From Linnemannia elongata (lineage: Eukaryota > Mortierellomycota > Mortierellomycetes > Mortierellales > Mortierellaceae): DNA of 64,000 nt. The notes under the pieces were generated by a model. It was not told the DNA's origin and did no database searches. It was given only the letters and a program-made list of their open reading frames with translations. Location: the NCBI GenBank assembly GCA_036320915.1, contig JAXBDG010000011.1, forward strand, positions 2,130,501 through 2,194,500, written 5' to 3'. Both the position numbers and the translations under genes were made by a program. This document shows, piece by piece, positions 10,858 through 21,495 of this stretch; position 1 is the first letter of the stretch; every line of letters begins with the position of its first letter.

Positions 10858-12402
10858 ATGCCTGACAAGTACCAGTGCGACTGCGGATTCGACCACGATC
10901 GGGACGAGAATTTCGACTTCTACTCTGACTACGACATCACTGACGATGACGAGGCCGACTACTCCGAAGACTACGACGACGAATCTCACTTCTCAGGCTC
11001 TGATTCAGAACCCGATGTAGAAGTCGACCCCACTCCTCGTTGCGCACAGTGCCATAAGACCGCAGACCAGACAAAGGAACTCGTCCTCAGGCTATGCACC
11101 CACTGCAAGACCGCCCATTACTGCACTCGCAAATGCCAAAAGACCCATTGGATCCATCACAAGGAGTTTTGCGACAGCGTTTGGAAAGTGACCGAACTCC
11201 TCCAGAGCTCCAACTACCCACCCCTTCTGCATGATGATCTCCAGGAGAACCTGGACCGGTTCAAGCTCCAGTGTAAGTCCTGGCCCGTCTTCAAGACTGC
11301 TTCCGGTGAACCCCCTGGTCCAAAGCCTCCAGCGACTTCAAAGATTCTGTATATGAGATCCATGGGCGACAAACCTCCAAAGCGCTCACGGCCTCCTAAA
11401 CCGACTGTCACTGCCGCCGCCGCCGCCGCCGCTACCCCTGCGAAAGCAGCTACACCTCTTTCCAAAGCTGCCGCCACCACAAGCACAAAGACTGTTACTC
11501 CTGCAACCAAGGTTTCCACTCCTGCTGTCAAAGCAGCTTCTCCTGCTACCAAGACTGCAACCCCTCCTCGTGCCAAAGCAGTTGCTTCTGCCACGGCCAA
11601 GGCTACCTCTGCTTCACTCGCCAAGTCGACTACCCCTGCAAAGCCGGCGACACCTGTGGCACCTACGGCCAAGCCTGTTACTCCAATTGCCAAAGCTGTG
11701 ACGACTGCTGTCAATCTGACACCTCCATCAAGCAATGGCAACGTCAAGTTTACAACGCCAACAGCCTCGCCCATCAAACTTGGGACGGACTCTTATGGAA
11801 CACCCGTCATGACCAATTCGTCAAAGTCGCCGTTTTTTTCCAAGGAGCCTGGACAGGAAGTTATATCGAAAGGACTAAAAAAGCATATCGACAAGCCATT
11901 CCACCGTCTCAAGAGCAAGACCTGGCTTCACGACCGGCCGGAAGAGGATGTCTACAAGCTATTGATTGACTGCTTCCGGATGCGCCAGCACGACGATTTT
12001 ACGGTGGAGGGACTCAAGGATAAGGACGGTTTGTACGGAGGGGCGAACCACAGTCAAGCCGGGTTCAAGCGGTTCTTGGTCAAGGCAGAAGCGCGGCAGG
12101 ATCTGTTGCCGCATTGGTGGTTCATGGGCAAGGCTGCGGCCAATTGTCTGCGAATGGGTGGAGGATTGGGTGCAACTGGCACGGAATGGTCTTCCTTGGC
12201 TCGGAAGGTTGACAAGGCAGCAATCATTGACCATTATGCAAATCCGGAGATGCCAATGCAATTGCGAATGCTAGGCGAGCAGATTTATCTGCGTGGACCT
12301 GCGGGGCAGTCTGGCGCGCAGATGATCAATCTGAAGATGGAGGCAGAGAGCGGGGGTGTGTATGATATGGTTCTCGACATGTCCCGCCTGACGCCCAAGT
12401 AA
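10858..12402 (+). CDS. MYND zinc-finger protein, long paralogue with low-complexity linker
   Basis: Intronless, 514 residues. The start was taken at 10858 (MPDKYQCDCGFDHDR); an upstream in-frame start at 10774 adds only non-conserved residues. Layout: an acidic Asp/Glu/Tyr-rich head (about 10-55), a MYND finger (about 60-105: CAQC, CTHC, HYCTRKC, HKEFC), a long Ala/Thr/Pro/Lys linker (about 170-330, with an Ala repeat), then the C-terminal domain shared with the neighbour (KPFHRLKSKTWLHDRPE, MPMQLRMLGEQIYLRGPAG). The linker is absent from the shorter paralogue at 9938. It looks disordered. Function unknown; protein-protein adaptor is the likely role of MYND. Confidence 0.8.
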   Translation: MPDKYQCDCGFDHDRDENFDFYSDYDITDDDEADYSEDYDDESHFSGSDSEPDVEVDPTPRCAQCHKTADQTKELVLRLCTHCKTAHYCTRKCQKTHWIHHKEFCDSVWKVTELLQSSNYPPLLHDDLQENLDRFKLQCKSWPVFKTASGEPPGPKPPATSKILYMRSMGDKPPKRSRPPKPTVTAAAAAAATPAKAATPLSKAAATTSTKTVTPATKVSTPAVKAASPATKTATPPRAKAVASATAKATSASLAKSTTPAKPATPVAPTAKPVTPIAKAVTTAVNLTPPSSNGNVKFTTPTASPIKLGTDSYGTPVMTNSSKSPFFSKEPGQEVISKGLKKHIDKPFHRLKSKTWLHDRPEEDVYKLLIDCFRMRQHDDFTVEGLKDKDGLYGGANHSQAGFKRFLVKAEARQDLLPHWWFMGKAAANCLRMGGGLGATGTEWSSLARKVDKAAIIDHYANPEMPMQLRMLGEQIYLRGPAGQSGAQMINLKMEAESGGVYDMVLDMSRLTPK

Positions 12403-12783
12403 TTCACATATGTATTGTTGTACTCTATATCATTTTGTAATAAATGGGAGAAGACGGAGAGAGAGCAGGAGAAGGGGAAAAAAAGAGAAATAGAAAAAAA
12501 GCAGCAGTGATTACGATTTTGGGTTGACAAGAGAGGGGTTGCGTTCAAGTTGAAAAGCGAGGTACATGAAACCGATCGACTGTTGATCGTAGCTGTTCGT
12601 GCTATGGCCATGCAACCGATCGTTTTGGAGAGACCTTCGCCGTGCCACTAGGGTGCCACCCTTTGAACGCTTCGCTCGACTTGTTTTTCGATTGCCAATT
12701 TTCAGTTGCTCTCTATTGTCCTGAGACACCAGAAGGTTGGCAGTCACCTTACTTATGATCATCGACCAAGAAGAAAAGTAAGG
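12403..12783. other. 3' flank of the MYND gene
   Basis: AT-rich, with an AATAAA-like element (12437-12443) soon after the stop at 12402 that may serve in polyadenylation. No gene seen. Confidence 0.35.
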
Positions 12784-13223
12784 ATGGCACTAACGTCAGT
12801 ATCGCCAAAGTTCGACAAACTCAGATACTAGTCACCCAACACAGCATCAATTGACTAGTGCAAGAACAACCACAGCGTCAATAATACTACATCACCGAGT
12901 TCTGGAGCACAGCCTCTAGCTTTTTTATCTCAGTTATTGCCGCCGCCGGATACATGAACTTGGCCTCGCATCGTGAACGAGGGATGACCCTGCTGATACA
13001 GATGATTCTGCAGCCGGGACGGGGCTTGGTGTTGCTCCATGGGATATTGAGGCACAAGATACAACTGTTCGATGAATTGCCGCTACTCTATGCGGCGACT
13101 ATCGGGATGTTTATTTGTATTGAGACTCGGTTTGTAAAGCAGGGGTGGTGGCTCCCCATTGCTCTTGGTGTTTGGTTGATTGTGTGCTCCTCTGCTTCAG
13201 CAAATTTGTCGATTTTTTTTTAG
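12784..13223 (+). pseudogene. alkaline ceramidase pseudogene (YPC1/ACER family)
   Basis: Reading from the ATG at 12784, the frame gives the ceramidase N-terminal signature Y-W-S-P-N-T-A-S-I-D-W-C-K-N-N, but both Trp codons are TAG (12829-12831 and 12856-12858). A frame change follows near 12885. The next frame runs unbroken through YITEFWSTASS and IAAAGYMNLASHRERG to the active-site region VLLHGILRHKIQLFDELPL, then two membrane segments, and stops at 13223. The rest of the family's C-terminal half, with the last catalytic histidines, is not found downstream. Intact enzymes hydrolyse ceramide in ER or Golgi membranes. Alternatives such as intron-rich coding would not remove both TAG codons. 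Confidence 0.7.
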
Positions 13224-13543
13224 CAGCCAAGAGTCTGTCTTGAATGCATGATGGCATATTTTGTGGGCGTATGGTGTGAGGAGTCGGTTCTTGTAATGCA
13301 TTACCATTATGATATTCGGAGGAGAGGCAGCATGCTTGTGTGTGGAGGGGGCCACTTCCTGCTGTTACTCTCCTCTAACCCTGTAGAAATGGAGCGTGAT
13401 TTTAAGTGTATCCCTCCCTCGTTCCTACTTTGACGCGTGTGCATGCCTCTTCATTTTCCGTGCGGAATTTCAAAATAAAAAATGTGTGTTTACCCTTCTC
13501 TTGCTTTTGTACACATAATAACAAACACCTTCTCTTCAACAGA
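13224..13543. other. upstream region of the ZFAND1-like gene
   Basis: About 320 bases, AT-rich toward the 3' end, presumably promoter and 5' UTR of the gene starting at 13544. I see no continuation of the ceramidase relic. Confidence 0.4.
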
Positions 13544-15057
13544 ATGGAGTTCCCATCAGTCGGCGCACACTGCGACGCGCCCTCATGCCAATCTCTCGAC
13601 TTTCTCCCTTACCGATGCACCTTCTGCCAACACACTTTCTGCTCCCCTCACAGACTACCCGCAGACCATGCCTGCACCAACTGGTCCATGGAGTCCCATG
13701 CAAATTCGGTCCAAGTCTGTCCACTCTGCGAGCAACTTATTCTCACTCCTAAGCAACACGACTCCGCCACCATCGTAACGTATTCTCATATATTCCATGA
13801 AAAGAACGCAATAGCTTCAACTTCAACCACGACTTTTGTATTAACAGCATATCCCCTTGTGTTTTCGTCATGAAACAACCCTTAGCTGAAGGAACATATT
13901 GAAGCAGGGTGCAGCAACAACCTCCACAACCTCCCAAAAGTCCAATCCATCGCCATCCTCTGCGCCCTCCCAAAATGCAACCGTCGTGATAGAGTCGTCC
14001 AAACTTGTCCCGATTGCTCCCAGACCTTTTGTCTCCCACACCGTCAACCGTCTGACCACAACTGCCCCAACATCGAGGAGCGCAAACGGGCTGTGGAAGC
14101 TGAGGCTGCTAGACGCCAAGAGATCAAGGATACCATTGCACGGAAACTGACTGGATCTACTAGTGGTGCGATGACAACTACCGCCACAACAGGATCAACG
14201 ATGACGGCGGAGGAGAAGCAGGCGCAGGCAAAGGTGAAGGCGGAAGCAGCCAAGGCGGCCATTGCAGAGGCAAAAGCCAAAATCGCTGCGAGGACCTCTT
14301 TCGCCAAATCAGCTACTGCACCTTCAGCTGCTACGACTGGAGCAACTGCGGCACCAGCTCCGCCAAGGGTCAAGAAGGCTTCTCGCGTCGTCACGGTTAT
14401 GAAAATCAAGAAAACTGCCGTGGTAATTAACTCTACTCTTGTAATAGAAGCATTCGCGATTGATGATGGATTAAATTGATTACGACAGGCACACTAATTG
14501 ACACAAACGCGACGCGGTTACGTATCCTAGGGCGAGGATAAGATCCCCATCAGTTCAAGAATATATGTATACATCCTGTCACCTGTGTTTCCACAGCTAG
14601 ATGACAAGTCTGTCTATGTTGACAAGGTACCGGTCCTATCCTCGTCCACTACTCATGATCCAAGTAGATAACATCTTTTTGTGCCTTTATTAATTTGTTA
14701 TATTTGCTTACCTGTGACGCGATGTACTGTAGACTTGGACAGTGGGCCGATCGATGGACAAGATTGTCGAATGGCTCAAGATCGCTGTGCCTAAGAACGA
14801 ACCTTTCGATGCCCAAAAGGTAACGCACCTCGCTTTGTCGTCTTTAAAAATTGACTTAATTATTGCCCTTTAGGCATTAACACTGTCATTCTTTTGATGC
14901 TGATCTAATGTAGAGGTTCAGCATATTTCATGCAAAGGAGTTGGACGATACGCCAACAATGCTCAACATGCAAGATCGGTTACAGCAGATCACAGCCGTC
15001 GAGAGTGGCGATGTCTTCTTCCTAGCTCCAGCGGATTGGACATGGTCTACGCAATAA
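13544..15057 (+). CDS. ZFAND1: AN1-type zinc-finger protein, ZFAND1 homologue
   Basis: Five exons, all phase 0: 13544-13774, 13886-14422, 14531-14626, 14733-14819, 14914-15057, giving 364 residues. Two AN1 fingers come first: residues about 8-55 (GAHCDAPSC, CTFCQHTFC, HRLPADHAC) and about 83-135 (AGCSNNL, CALPKC, CPDCSQTFC, HRQPSDHNC). A Lys/Ala-rich linker and a C-terminal ubiquitin-like segment follow (EDKIPISSRIYVYI, TWTVGRSMDKIVEWL), which ends FFLAPADWTWSTQ. This finger-finger-UBL order is that of ZFAND1. Human ZFAND1 (yeast Cuz1) recruits p97/Cdc48 and the proteasome under arsenite stress. The gene is tail-to-tail with the AP endonuclease gene, 112 bases apart. Confidence 0.82.
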
Positions 15058-15169
15058 ACATTAAGCGCAATCTAGCAAGTTTATTCCGTTTTGCGGATAT
15101 TCACAGATGCCCTCTTCCTTTTCTAATGTCTTCCTTTTCTAATGCTGTTCGAATGTACTTTCTCCACGA

Positions 15170-16748
15170 CTACAGCTCGCCCTTGATGACCAGGACGACG
15201 GGAACGTGGTCACTAGCACCATAGCACTCCTCCCGGATGACGCTCTCAACAAGCCTCTCCTTGTACATCTGCTGATCCGTCACAAAGTAATCCAATCTCC
15301 AACCGATTCCCTTGACACGACACTGGAACCGATATGAAAAGTACGAATACTGGCCCTCGGCCTCCACACCAGTCCCCTGGATCTCTCGGAAGGTGTCGAC
15401 TAAATCAACTTCCTCGAGGATCTCTGAGAACCCAGCGCGTTCCTCGGGTGTGAATCCGGCAGAGGCGGTGTTGGACCCTGGGTTCCGCAGATCGATCGGC
15501 AAGTGACAGACATTCAGGTCTCCTGTCCAAATGATCTGCTTCCCCTTGGACTTCAGATCCAACAACCAGGCTTTCATGGCCTTATCCCAGACCATCCTTT
15601 CCTTGAGTCGGACAAGGCCCTGACCGGCATTGGGGACGTAACATCCAAGGATGAAACAGGTTGGGTACTCGAGTGTCACGATACGACCCTTGGTGCAAGT
15701 TGGGTTTGGGTGTGTAGGCAGACCTGCGGTGACGCTGATAGGCTTGGTCTTGCAAAACATGGCCACTCCGGCGTAACCCTTCTTTTCTTCAAACCCCCAC
15801 CAGCTGAAGGGGTAGACCTTGGAGTCAACAAGGTTGAGGAGGGGTTGTTGTACCTTGTGTTCCTGGATACAAATCACATCTGCGTCCTCTGCCGTAATGT
15901 ACGTTTTGAAGCCCTATTTCCGTATCAGGGGTGTGGACATGTATTAACATCAAAGCACAAAAATACTCTCACGCCTATACAGAAGTCAAGACCCATTGCC
16001 TTAAAACTTGCGAAAACCGAATGTGTACCTTTTTGAGGGAAGAGTTGAGGCCGGATACGTTCCAGGAGGTGATCTTGACGCAGCCATTGGGGGTCTTGGG
16101 CAGGACCAGAGGGTCGGGCATGGTCGTGTTGGTATGCGAGTTGGCGCGGATAGGAACTTTTGGTGCCGACTTTTGCTTCTTCAGCGTAGGAGGAGTAGCC
16201 TTTTTGGTAGTAGCTGCAGGAGTCTTCTTTTGCTTCTTAGCAGCTCCGGCTGCATAGTCTCCATCTTCGTTATCTTCACTACTGGCGGTGTCTTCTTCCT
16301 CGTCAGCTTCGTCACCGTCTTGGGTAGCGCGCTTTACAGACTTGGCGGTGGGAGTGGTTGTTACGCTAGTCGAAGAGGTGACGGAGGCTTTTTTCACTGT
16401 GACGTTAGTGTTGGGGACGGACTTTGAGGTGAGTCTTGAGGACGACCTCGTGGAGGACGCGGTTGTTCGTTTTGTGGCCATGGTGTGTGTTGTTATTGCT
16501 GTTCTTGAGTGTCGATTAGTTGCAGAAGGAGTGGCGATTGAGCAAGCAGGAGTTGTGATGGTAGTTGCGACTTGACGGTGTGGTGTCAGAGGTGCCTTGG
16601 GGTGTGTGTGAAGAAGAAGGCGAGAAGAGCAAGAGGAGAGGGAGGAAAGAGAAGAGGTGGACGAAAAAGTAGGGATACTCAGTTGTCGTGCTGGTGCAAA
16701 GGACAAGTTTAGTGGCAACAACTGGCGAACCAGGGACAAGGACCGCAT
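15170..16748 (-). CDS. APE1: AP endonuclease, exonuclease III/APE1 family
   Basis: Cleaves DNA 5' of abasic sites in base-excision repair. Two exons, 16748-16029 and 15913-15170, 487 residues from the first ATG. The catalytic domain starts near residue 225. Visible residues: SWNVSGL (Asn), CIQEHKVQ (metal-binding Glu), CYVPNAGQG (Tyr), WTGDLNVCH (Asp/Asn), GWRLDYF, ASDHVPV (Asp-His). It ends VIKGEL with no C-terminal Zf-GRF, so it is like APE1 rather than APE2. The N-terminal 90 residues are rich in Arg, Ser and Leu with no acids, like a mitochondrial presequence. An internal in-frame ATG at 16481 would give a 398-residue form starting with a basic Ser/Thr/Lys tail suited to the nucleus. Start choice is therefore open and may be dual. 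Confidence 0.88.
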
Positions 16749-16987
16749 GTTTTGATACGAAAAAAAAGATAAACCAAGCACTGGAGCCATGCAATGACGC
16801 ACGGAGGAGACGATTGGTTGCTGGTAAAAAAAAAAAGACAGTCCATGAACTGCTTCAGCCACATTCCATCTTCGGCCGTTGGGGTACTATTCTTCAGGAA
16901 CAGTGTGGGTTGGCTCCATTCATTCCTCTTTCACTTCCACACCTCTTTACCTTTTACATTCCAACATTCTACATACATTCATACACA
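16749..16987. promoter_or_regulatory. shared divergent promoter region, AP endonuclease / ZNG1
   Basis: Only 239 bases separate the two divergent start codons (16748 minus, 16988 plus), so both 5' UTRs and promoters must fit here. No clear TATA box; pyrimidine-rich stretches precede the plus-strand ATG, which sits in ACACAATGG. If the internal ATG of the endonuclease is used, the shared region grows to about 500 bases. Confidence 0.45.
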
Positions 16988-18743
16988 ATGGACTTGCCAG
17001 GACGAACAGAAAGCACTATCAGCAAGGGCGGAAAGGTCCCCGTCACCGTCTTCACCGGCTTTGTCGGAGTTGGCAAGACCGTAAGCGCACTCTCCCCGCC
17101 TTTCAACTTTTTTTAACCTTCTTATCCCTCGATAACACGACTCCAATGGAAGACTAACAGTGGACTATGTCATGAACCCAATTGACCTTGATAGACAATC
17201 ATTCTATCGTTGATGAACTCGATGCCCAAGGACTACAAGTTCTGCCTCCTCAAGAACGAATTTGGCGATGTCAAAGGTAAACTAATCTTCCAAGAAAACC
17301 ACTCACCGATAAGCAATTGCCTAATACAGCATTTCACCGAAAAACAGGAGAACCTCAGACCAGTGACACAAAACATCATCCCAGTGCCCAGACACATCTT
17401 CTAATAACGTTCTCTTCATTTTAATTGAAACACTCCTTCCGTTATAGTCGACTCGCAGATCGCAAAGCTCAACAACATCGATGTCCAAGAAATGACCAAT
17501 GGCTGTCTTTGCTGCGTCCTCGTCGGACAGATGAAGGAGGGACTTTTGGAACTGAGAGAGAAGTACAACCCCGATCGCATCATCATCGAAACAAGTGGAT
17601 CCGCTTTTCCAGGTAACAAACACGCCAGGAATTACTCCCAGCCTGCTTATCATCTATGGAAATACTAGTGCTGTCCGCCGAACAACTCAAGTTAACAACA
17701 TATCTATATCCCATTGTCGTACAAATAGGTCCGATTGCATGGCAGATCAGAGAGTTGGCAAACGAAGGATTTGTTCTGGACTCGATCCTAAATGTAGTCG
17801 ATTGCAAGAACTTTGAGGGATATGCGGACAACTCCTATACCGCCAAATTGCAAGCCCAGTACACCGATCTCGTCCTCCTAACCAAGCACGAAGGCGTAAG
17901 CATCACTTGTCTTTAGCCAATTTACGAATCCTAATATTTTCGGTGCGATTGCCTTCAATGTACTAACAGCCAGTACTTTCCTCTGCAAAACAGGTGAACG
18001 AAAGGGACATGGATAGGGTGATTGACCGAGTCAACGATCTCAACACCGACGCCCCCAAAGTCCTCGTCAATGTTGATCAACCCGTCTCACCCGAACTGAT
18101 CTTTGGACTTGACACCAAACTTTTCCAACTTCAAGGACCCACAGGACCCAACAACAAGATCTTCCAGGACGAACTCAACCAAAACGGTGACAAGACTCAT
18201 CACAGGAACGAACTCGATACCATGGAGATCAAGTGCTATGGACCCAAAACCCGCCATCCGGAAAAGGTGCTGAAGTTGGCGACGTTTGAAAAGTTTCTGG
18301 GAACGCTAAGCAAGGAAGATGTCTATCGACTCAAGGGATTCGTGCGACTTTCGGGCGTTACTGAATCGGCTACTGAGACGACTGTCTGTGTGGTTAACCA
18401 CGCATTCGGCAAATGGACCATCATCCCGGTCCCTGAGAAGGACAACCTTGAGCCTTCGGCTGAAGAAAATGAACCTCACAGGTGCGACCTCGACCACGAC
18501 CACTCTGAACATACCCATGCTTGCAAAACAGAGTGTCCTGCGGATCAGGAGCTGCAGATGCATTTTATCTTGATGGGCGAGCTCTGGGGCATTCAACACA
18601 AACTCGTCCATGGATGTGGTGTTACCTACGACAGCGGGGAGGTCTTGTGCGAGTTCAAGATGAGTCGCTCTACTTTTGGCTGGGATAAGCCATTACCTGC
18701 AAATTATGCCGATTTTGTCGCCGAGAGATTGACTTTCAAGTAA
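16988..18743 (+). CDS. ZNG1: COG0523 zinc-transfer GTPase, ZNG1/CBWD family
   Basis: G3E-family GTPase that in eukaryotes delivers zinc to methionine aminopeptidase 1. Five exons (16988-17080, 17195-17276, 17448-17612, 17729-17895, 17994-18743), 418 residues. P-loop GFVGVGKTT at about residues 24-32, split by intron 1. Metal motif GCLCCV (the family CxCC) near residue 78. IIIETSG near residue 105. The C-terminal CobW_C domain starts around HPEKVLKLATFEKFL and contains KGFVRLSG. Within it is a metal-ligand-rich insert, CDLDHDHSEHTHACKTEC (about 18490-18540 nt). The exon 2/3 and exon 3/4 junctions fall inside codons and restore family sequence, which supports the model. Tail-to-tail with the WD40 gene, 95 bases apart. 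Confidence 0.87.
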
Positions 18744-18838
18744 TAACATCTATTAATAAAAAAAAACGCATACCATACATCACATATATTTGAGGAAAAT
18801 GGTGCAAAGTTGATGTGCTTTATTTGACCCATCTTTGG

Positions 18839-20147
18839 TTAGAGGTGAAGCATGCCAACACGGAGAGTGTTGTCAAGGTCACATCCGACAAAGAGACCCT
18901 CCATGTCTTCGTTGAAATCGAGCGAGAGAATTCCTTGCTCAGCCAACTTGTGTGATCCAAGCTGTTTTGACAGTGTCTTTTCGTCTCCTTGCTCGTACCT
19001 ACGATGAAAAAAAAGGAAATAAAGTAGATGTAAGCACAAACTCGTGATGCTTTCCTGTGCAATTTAGACGCCCAACACGAACAAGTGGCACAACTTACAA
19101 GTGCATGTAGCCACCGCCGTCCGTGACGGCAACGATGTCAGGTCGCTGGGGCACATGTCGAACTTGCCAAAGCGTACTGTCATCTCCTGATTGAACTGCC
19201 AGTACTTCTTCCGTCATTGCTGTCGTATTAGATCCTGCGCTTGTACTCGTCGTAGCCTTGAACTGCCCATCAACCAGATCAAAGACGTGCATCGATCCCT
19301 CCAAAGTGGTTGCCACCAATGACGAAAATGAACTCAAGCTGGTTCCCTGGGGACGCGGACTCAATTCAGCCGAGCAGATCCCGTGCCGAAGATTGGTCTC
19401 AAAGACAGCCTGGCCCATCCGCAGGTCCATGACTCGCAGATCACCATTATCGTATCCTGCCACGACCAACATCTCATCATCGGTTCCTTGTCCTACTCCC
19501 ATGTTGACACACCAGACATCATGCCCATCGACCTGTTTCTTCAGCGATGCCATCGTCGATAATGGCTTTCCCAAGGCTGTCCCAGTTCCAGATCCAGCAG
19601 CCTTGTGATCTTGCCGCATGTCCCACAACTTGACCGTCCCATCCCGTCCTCCAGTCACAAACTCAGGTCTTCCCGTCCGCGACCCAACACCGTCCATACA
19701 ATTGACAACATCCTCATGCGCTCGGAACATCCACACGGGGACCTCTGCCCGCGACAGATCCCAAAGCCCAACACGACCCTCGAAATCTCCTGTCAACAAA
19801 TGGGGAAGGGTTGAAGACCGAGGGCTGGCTCTGAAGGTGCCTGACTTGAATTGAATCTTTTTTTCAGCCTCGGATTGCAGTACTAAGCGCGGTTGTTGCT
19901 GTTTTGTTGGTGCTGGTGTTGTTGCAGTGGTAGGTTTCTTGGAGGATGAGGGTGATGGGGGGTTGGAGGTGAGGTTGTAGAGTTGAATGATACCGAATCC
20001 GGAATCATTGGAGCCGAGGGCACATATCCGTGTGGTGCCAGGTACCCATAGAGCTTGGAAGGCTGTGAAGGGGATGGGCTTTGAGGCGACCTGTGTCACC
20101 TTGCCCTTCCTGTCTCCTTCTCTGAGGGATCCTGCCGCTGATGTCAT
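18839..20147 (-). CDS. WDR92: WD40 protein, WDR92/DNAAF10 homologue
   Basis: Seven-blade WD40 propeller, 402 residues, in two exons (20147-19099, 18998-18839). Blades show LLTGDFEGRVGLWDL, FVTGGRDGTVKLWDMR, VVAGYDNGDLRVMDLR, VATTLEGSMHVFDL and a closing strand VGCDLDNTLRVGML. The linear order and the phrases GIIQLYNL, GTFRAS and STLWQVRHVPQ match WDR92, a partner of the R2TP/prefoldin-like chaperone complex needed for axonemal dynein assembly in ciliated cells. A low-complexity Ser/Thr/Pro/Gln insert sits in the first blade. The ATG at 20147 was chosen because upstream residues look non-conserved and a GTCT repeat lies just before it. Identity as WDR92 rather than another WD40 protein is likely, not certain. 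Confidence 0.75.
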
Positions 20148-21457
20148 GTATGTTGTGTCTGTCTGTCTGTCTGTCGTAGTGAATGTAGAAAGTCTTTGTG
20201 TTCGTGTGCTGGACGTAAAGTAAAAGAGGTGATGCAAATGCGATCAATGATTTTGCTGTCACCTGATGAAAATCTTTGATTTTCCAACTTGCTCGGTCAG
20301 ACCTAAAAAGATCGACATTTCTGATTCACACATATCACTTCTGGAGGTCGCTTCTGCGACGGTGCCAAAGCTCAAGTAGTTACCGCACCTACACCAGGCA
20401 AATATGCGCGACGGGTGGTTCTTGCGATTCAAGGACTGAATGTTGGTCAAAGAATGACTGCCTACAGCAACAGCGTAATGGAGGACACCAACTACAGCAA
20501 TCAAGAGGATGGAAAGCCACCGATAGATGTAAATATCAGTTCGCATAGGCGACTTCAGAGATATATGAACACGATCGAGAAGCAAGGTGGAATCGCTGGG
20601 AGGAAAGTCAGTAGGTGAGGGAGCCAGCGCTGCGACCAGATAAAGGTTTGTTATTATTTTTGTTCTTAATCGCAAATGCTTCCAGATCTGTCTCATGTTT
20701 GCCCCGATTTCTTTTGTTGTTTTTATTTTGTTCACCTCTTGATTGTTAAGTGCACGCGCACGTAACGTCACGCCCCCTCCTTACCTTCCACAACGAAGCC
20801 ATCTGCGACACAACGCGACATCATGCGGCGACCGCCTTGCTGTCCTCATAAAATTGCGCGCACTGACGTTCTTGCAGATTCATTCTTTTATTTATTAGTC
20901 TTCTTTCTCTTGAAAAGTCCGAATGGGCCAAGGAACAATCTACCAAAGTGGACTATAAGAAGGCAGGGAGAAGAGGAATTATGGCACGTAAGACGCAGTC
21001 AGAGAGAGAAAGAGCGTGAAAATGGGGGTAGATGTGTGAGAGACAGAAAGAAATCAACATAGAGCCAGAGTCTAATTGACCATAGCAATTTAAACAAGAT
21101 ACAACATCAAGAAGCAACAAAAATGTCGACATACATAAATAATTAAACGGTATTGCGGTACGCGTTTTGACGGGCTGAGAGGAAACACAAGGAGCAAAAT
21201 AAAAATAAACCCCAAGATTTTGGACTGCAAGTATATGTACTGTGTCGTGTCGACGTGCCAGCAGCGAAGGTTATAGCGTAGGTTCAATGTTACATTCTTT
21301 TTTCGTTGTGTGATTCTTTAAAGGGAGGAGTCTATCGATGACAGTTGGTAGCCACCAATACACCATTGGATCAACTGATACGATGGTTCCTTTGCCATCC
21401 CTGATAGCATTTTCGTGTTTCTGATCGTACCTGAATCAAATATAAAAATTGACGGCT

Positions 21458-21459
<2 letters not shown>

Positions 21460-21490
<31 letters not shown>
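21460..21490. repeat. poly(A) run, 31 bases
   Basis: Uninterrupted A tract on the plus strand. It could be a retroposed poly(A) tail, but no gene-derived sequence is recognisable immediately 5' of it; simple slippage is as likely. Confidence 0.85.

Positions 21491-21495
<5 letters not shown>

Noticed and set aside
11214..11777. 187-codon minus-strand frame opposite the long MYND gene
   Set aside because: Val/Ala/Gly-rich shadow of the Ala/Thr/Pro/Lys linker on the other strand.
20259..20771. 170-codon minus-strand frame with a hydrophobic stretch, considered as a small membrane protein gene
   Set aside because: No family motif, composition like intergenic DNA, and it covers the presumed promoter of the WD40 gene. 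Not enough to call.
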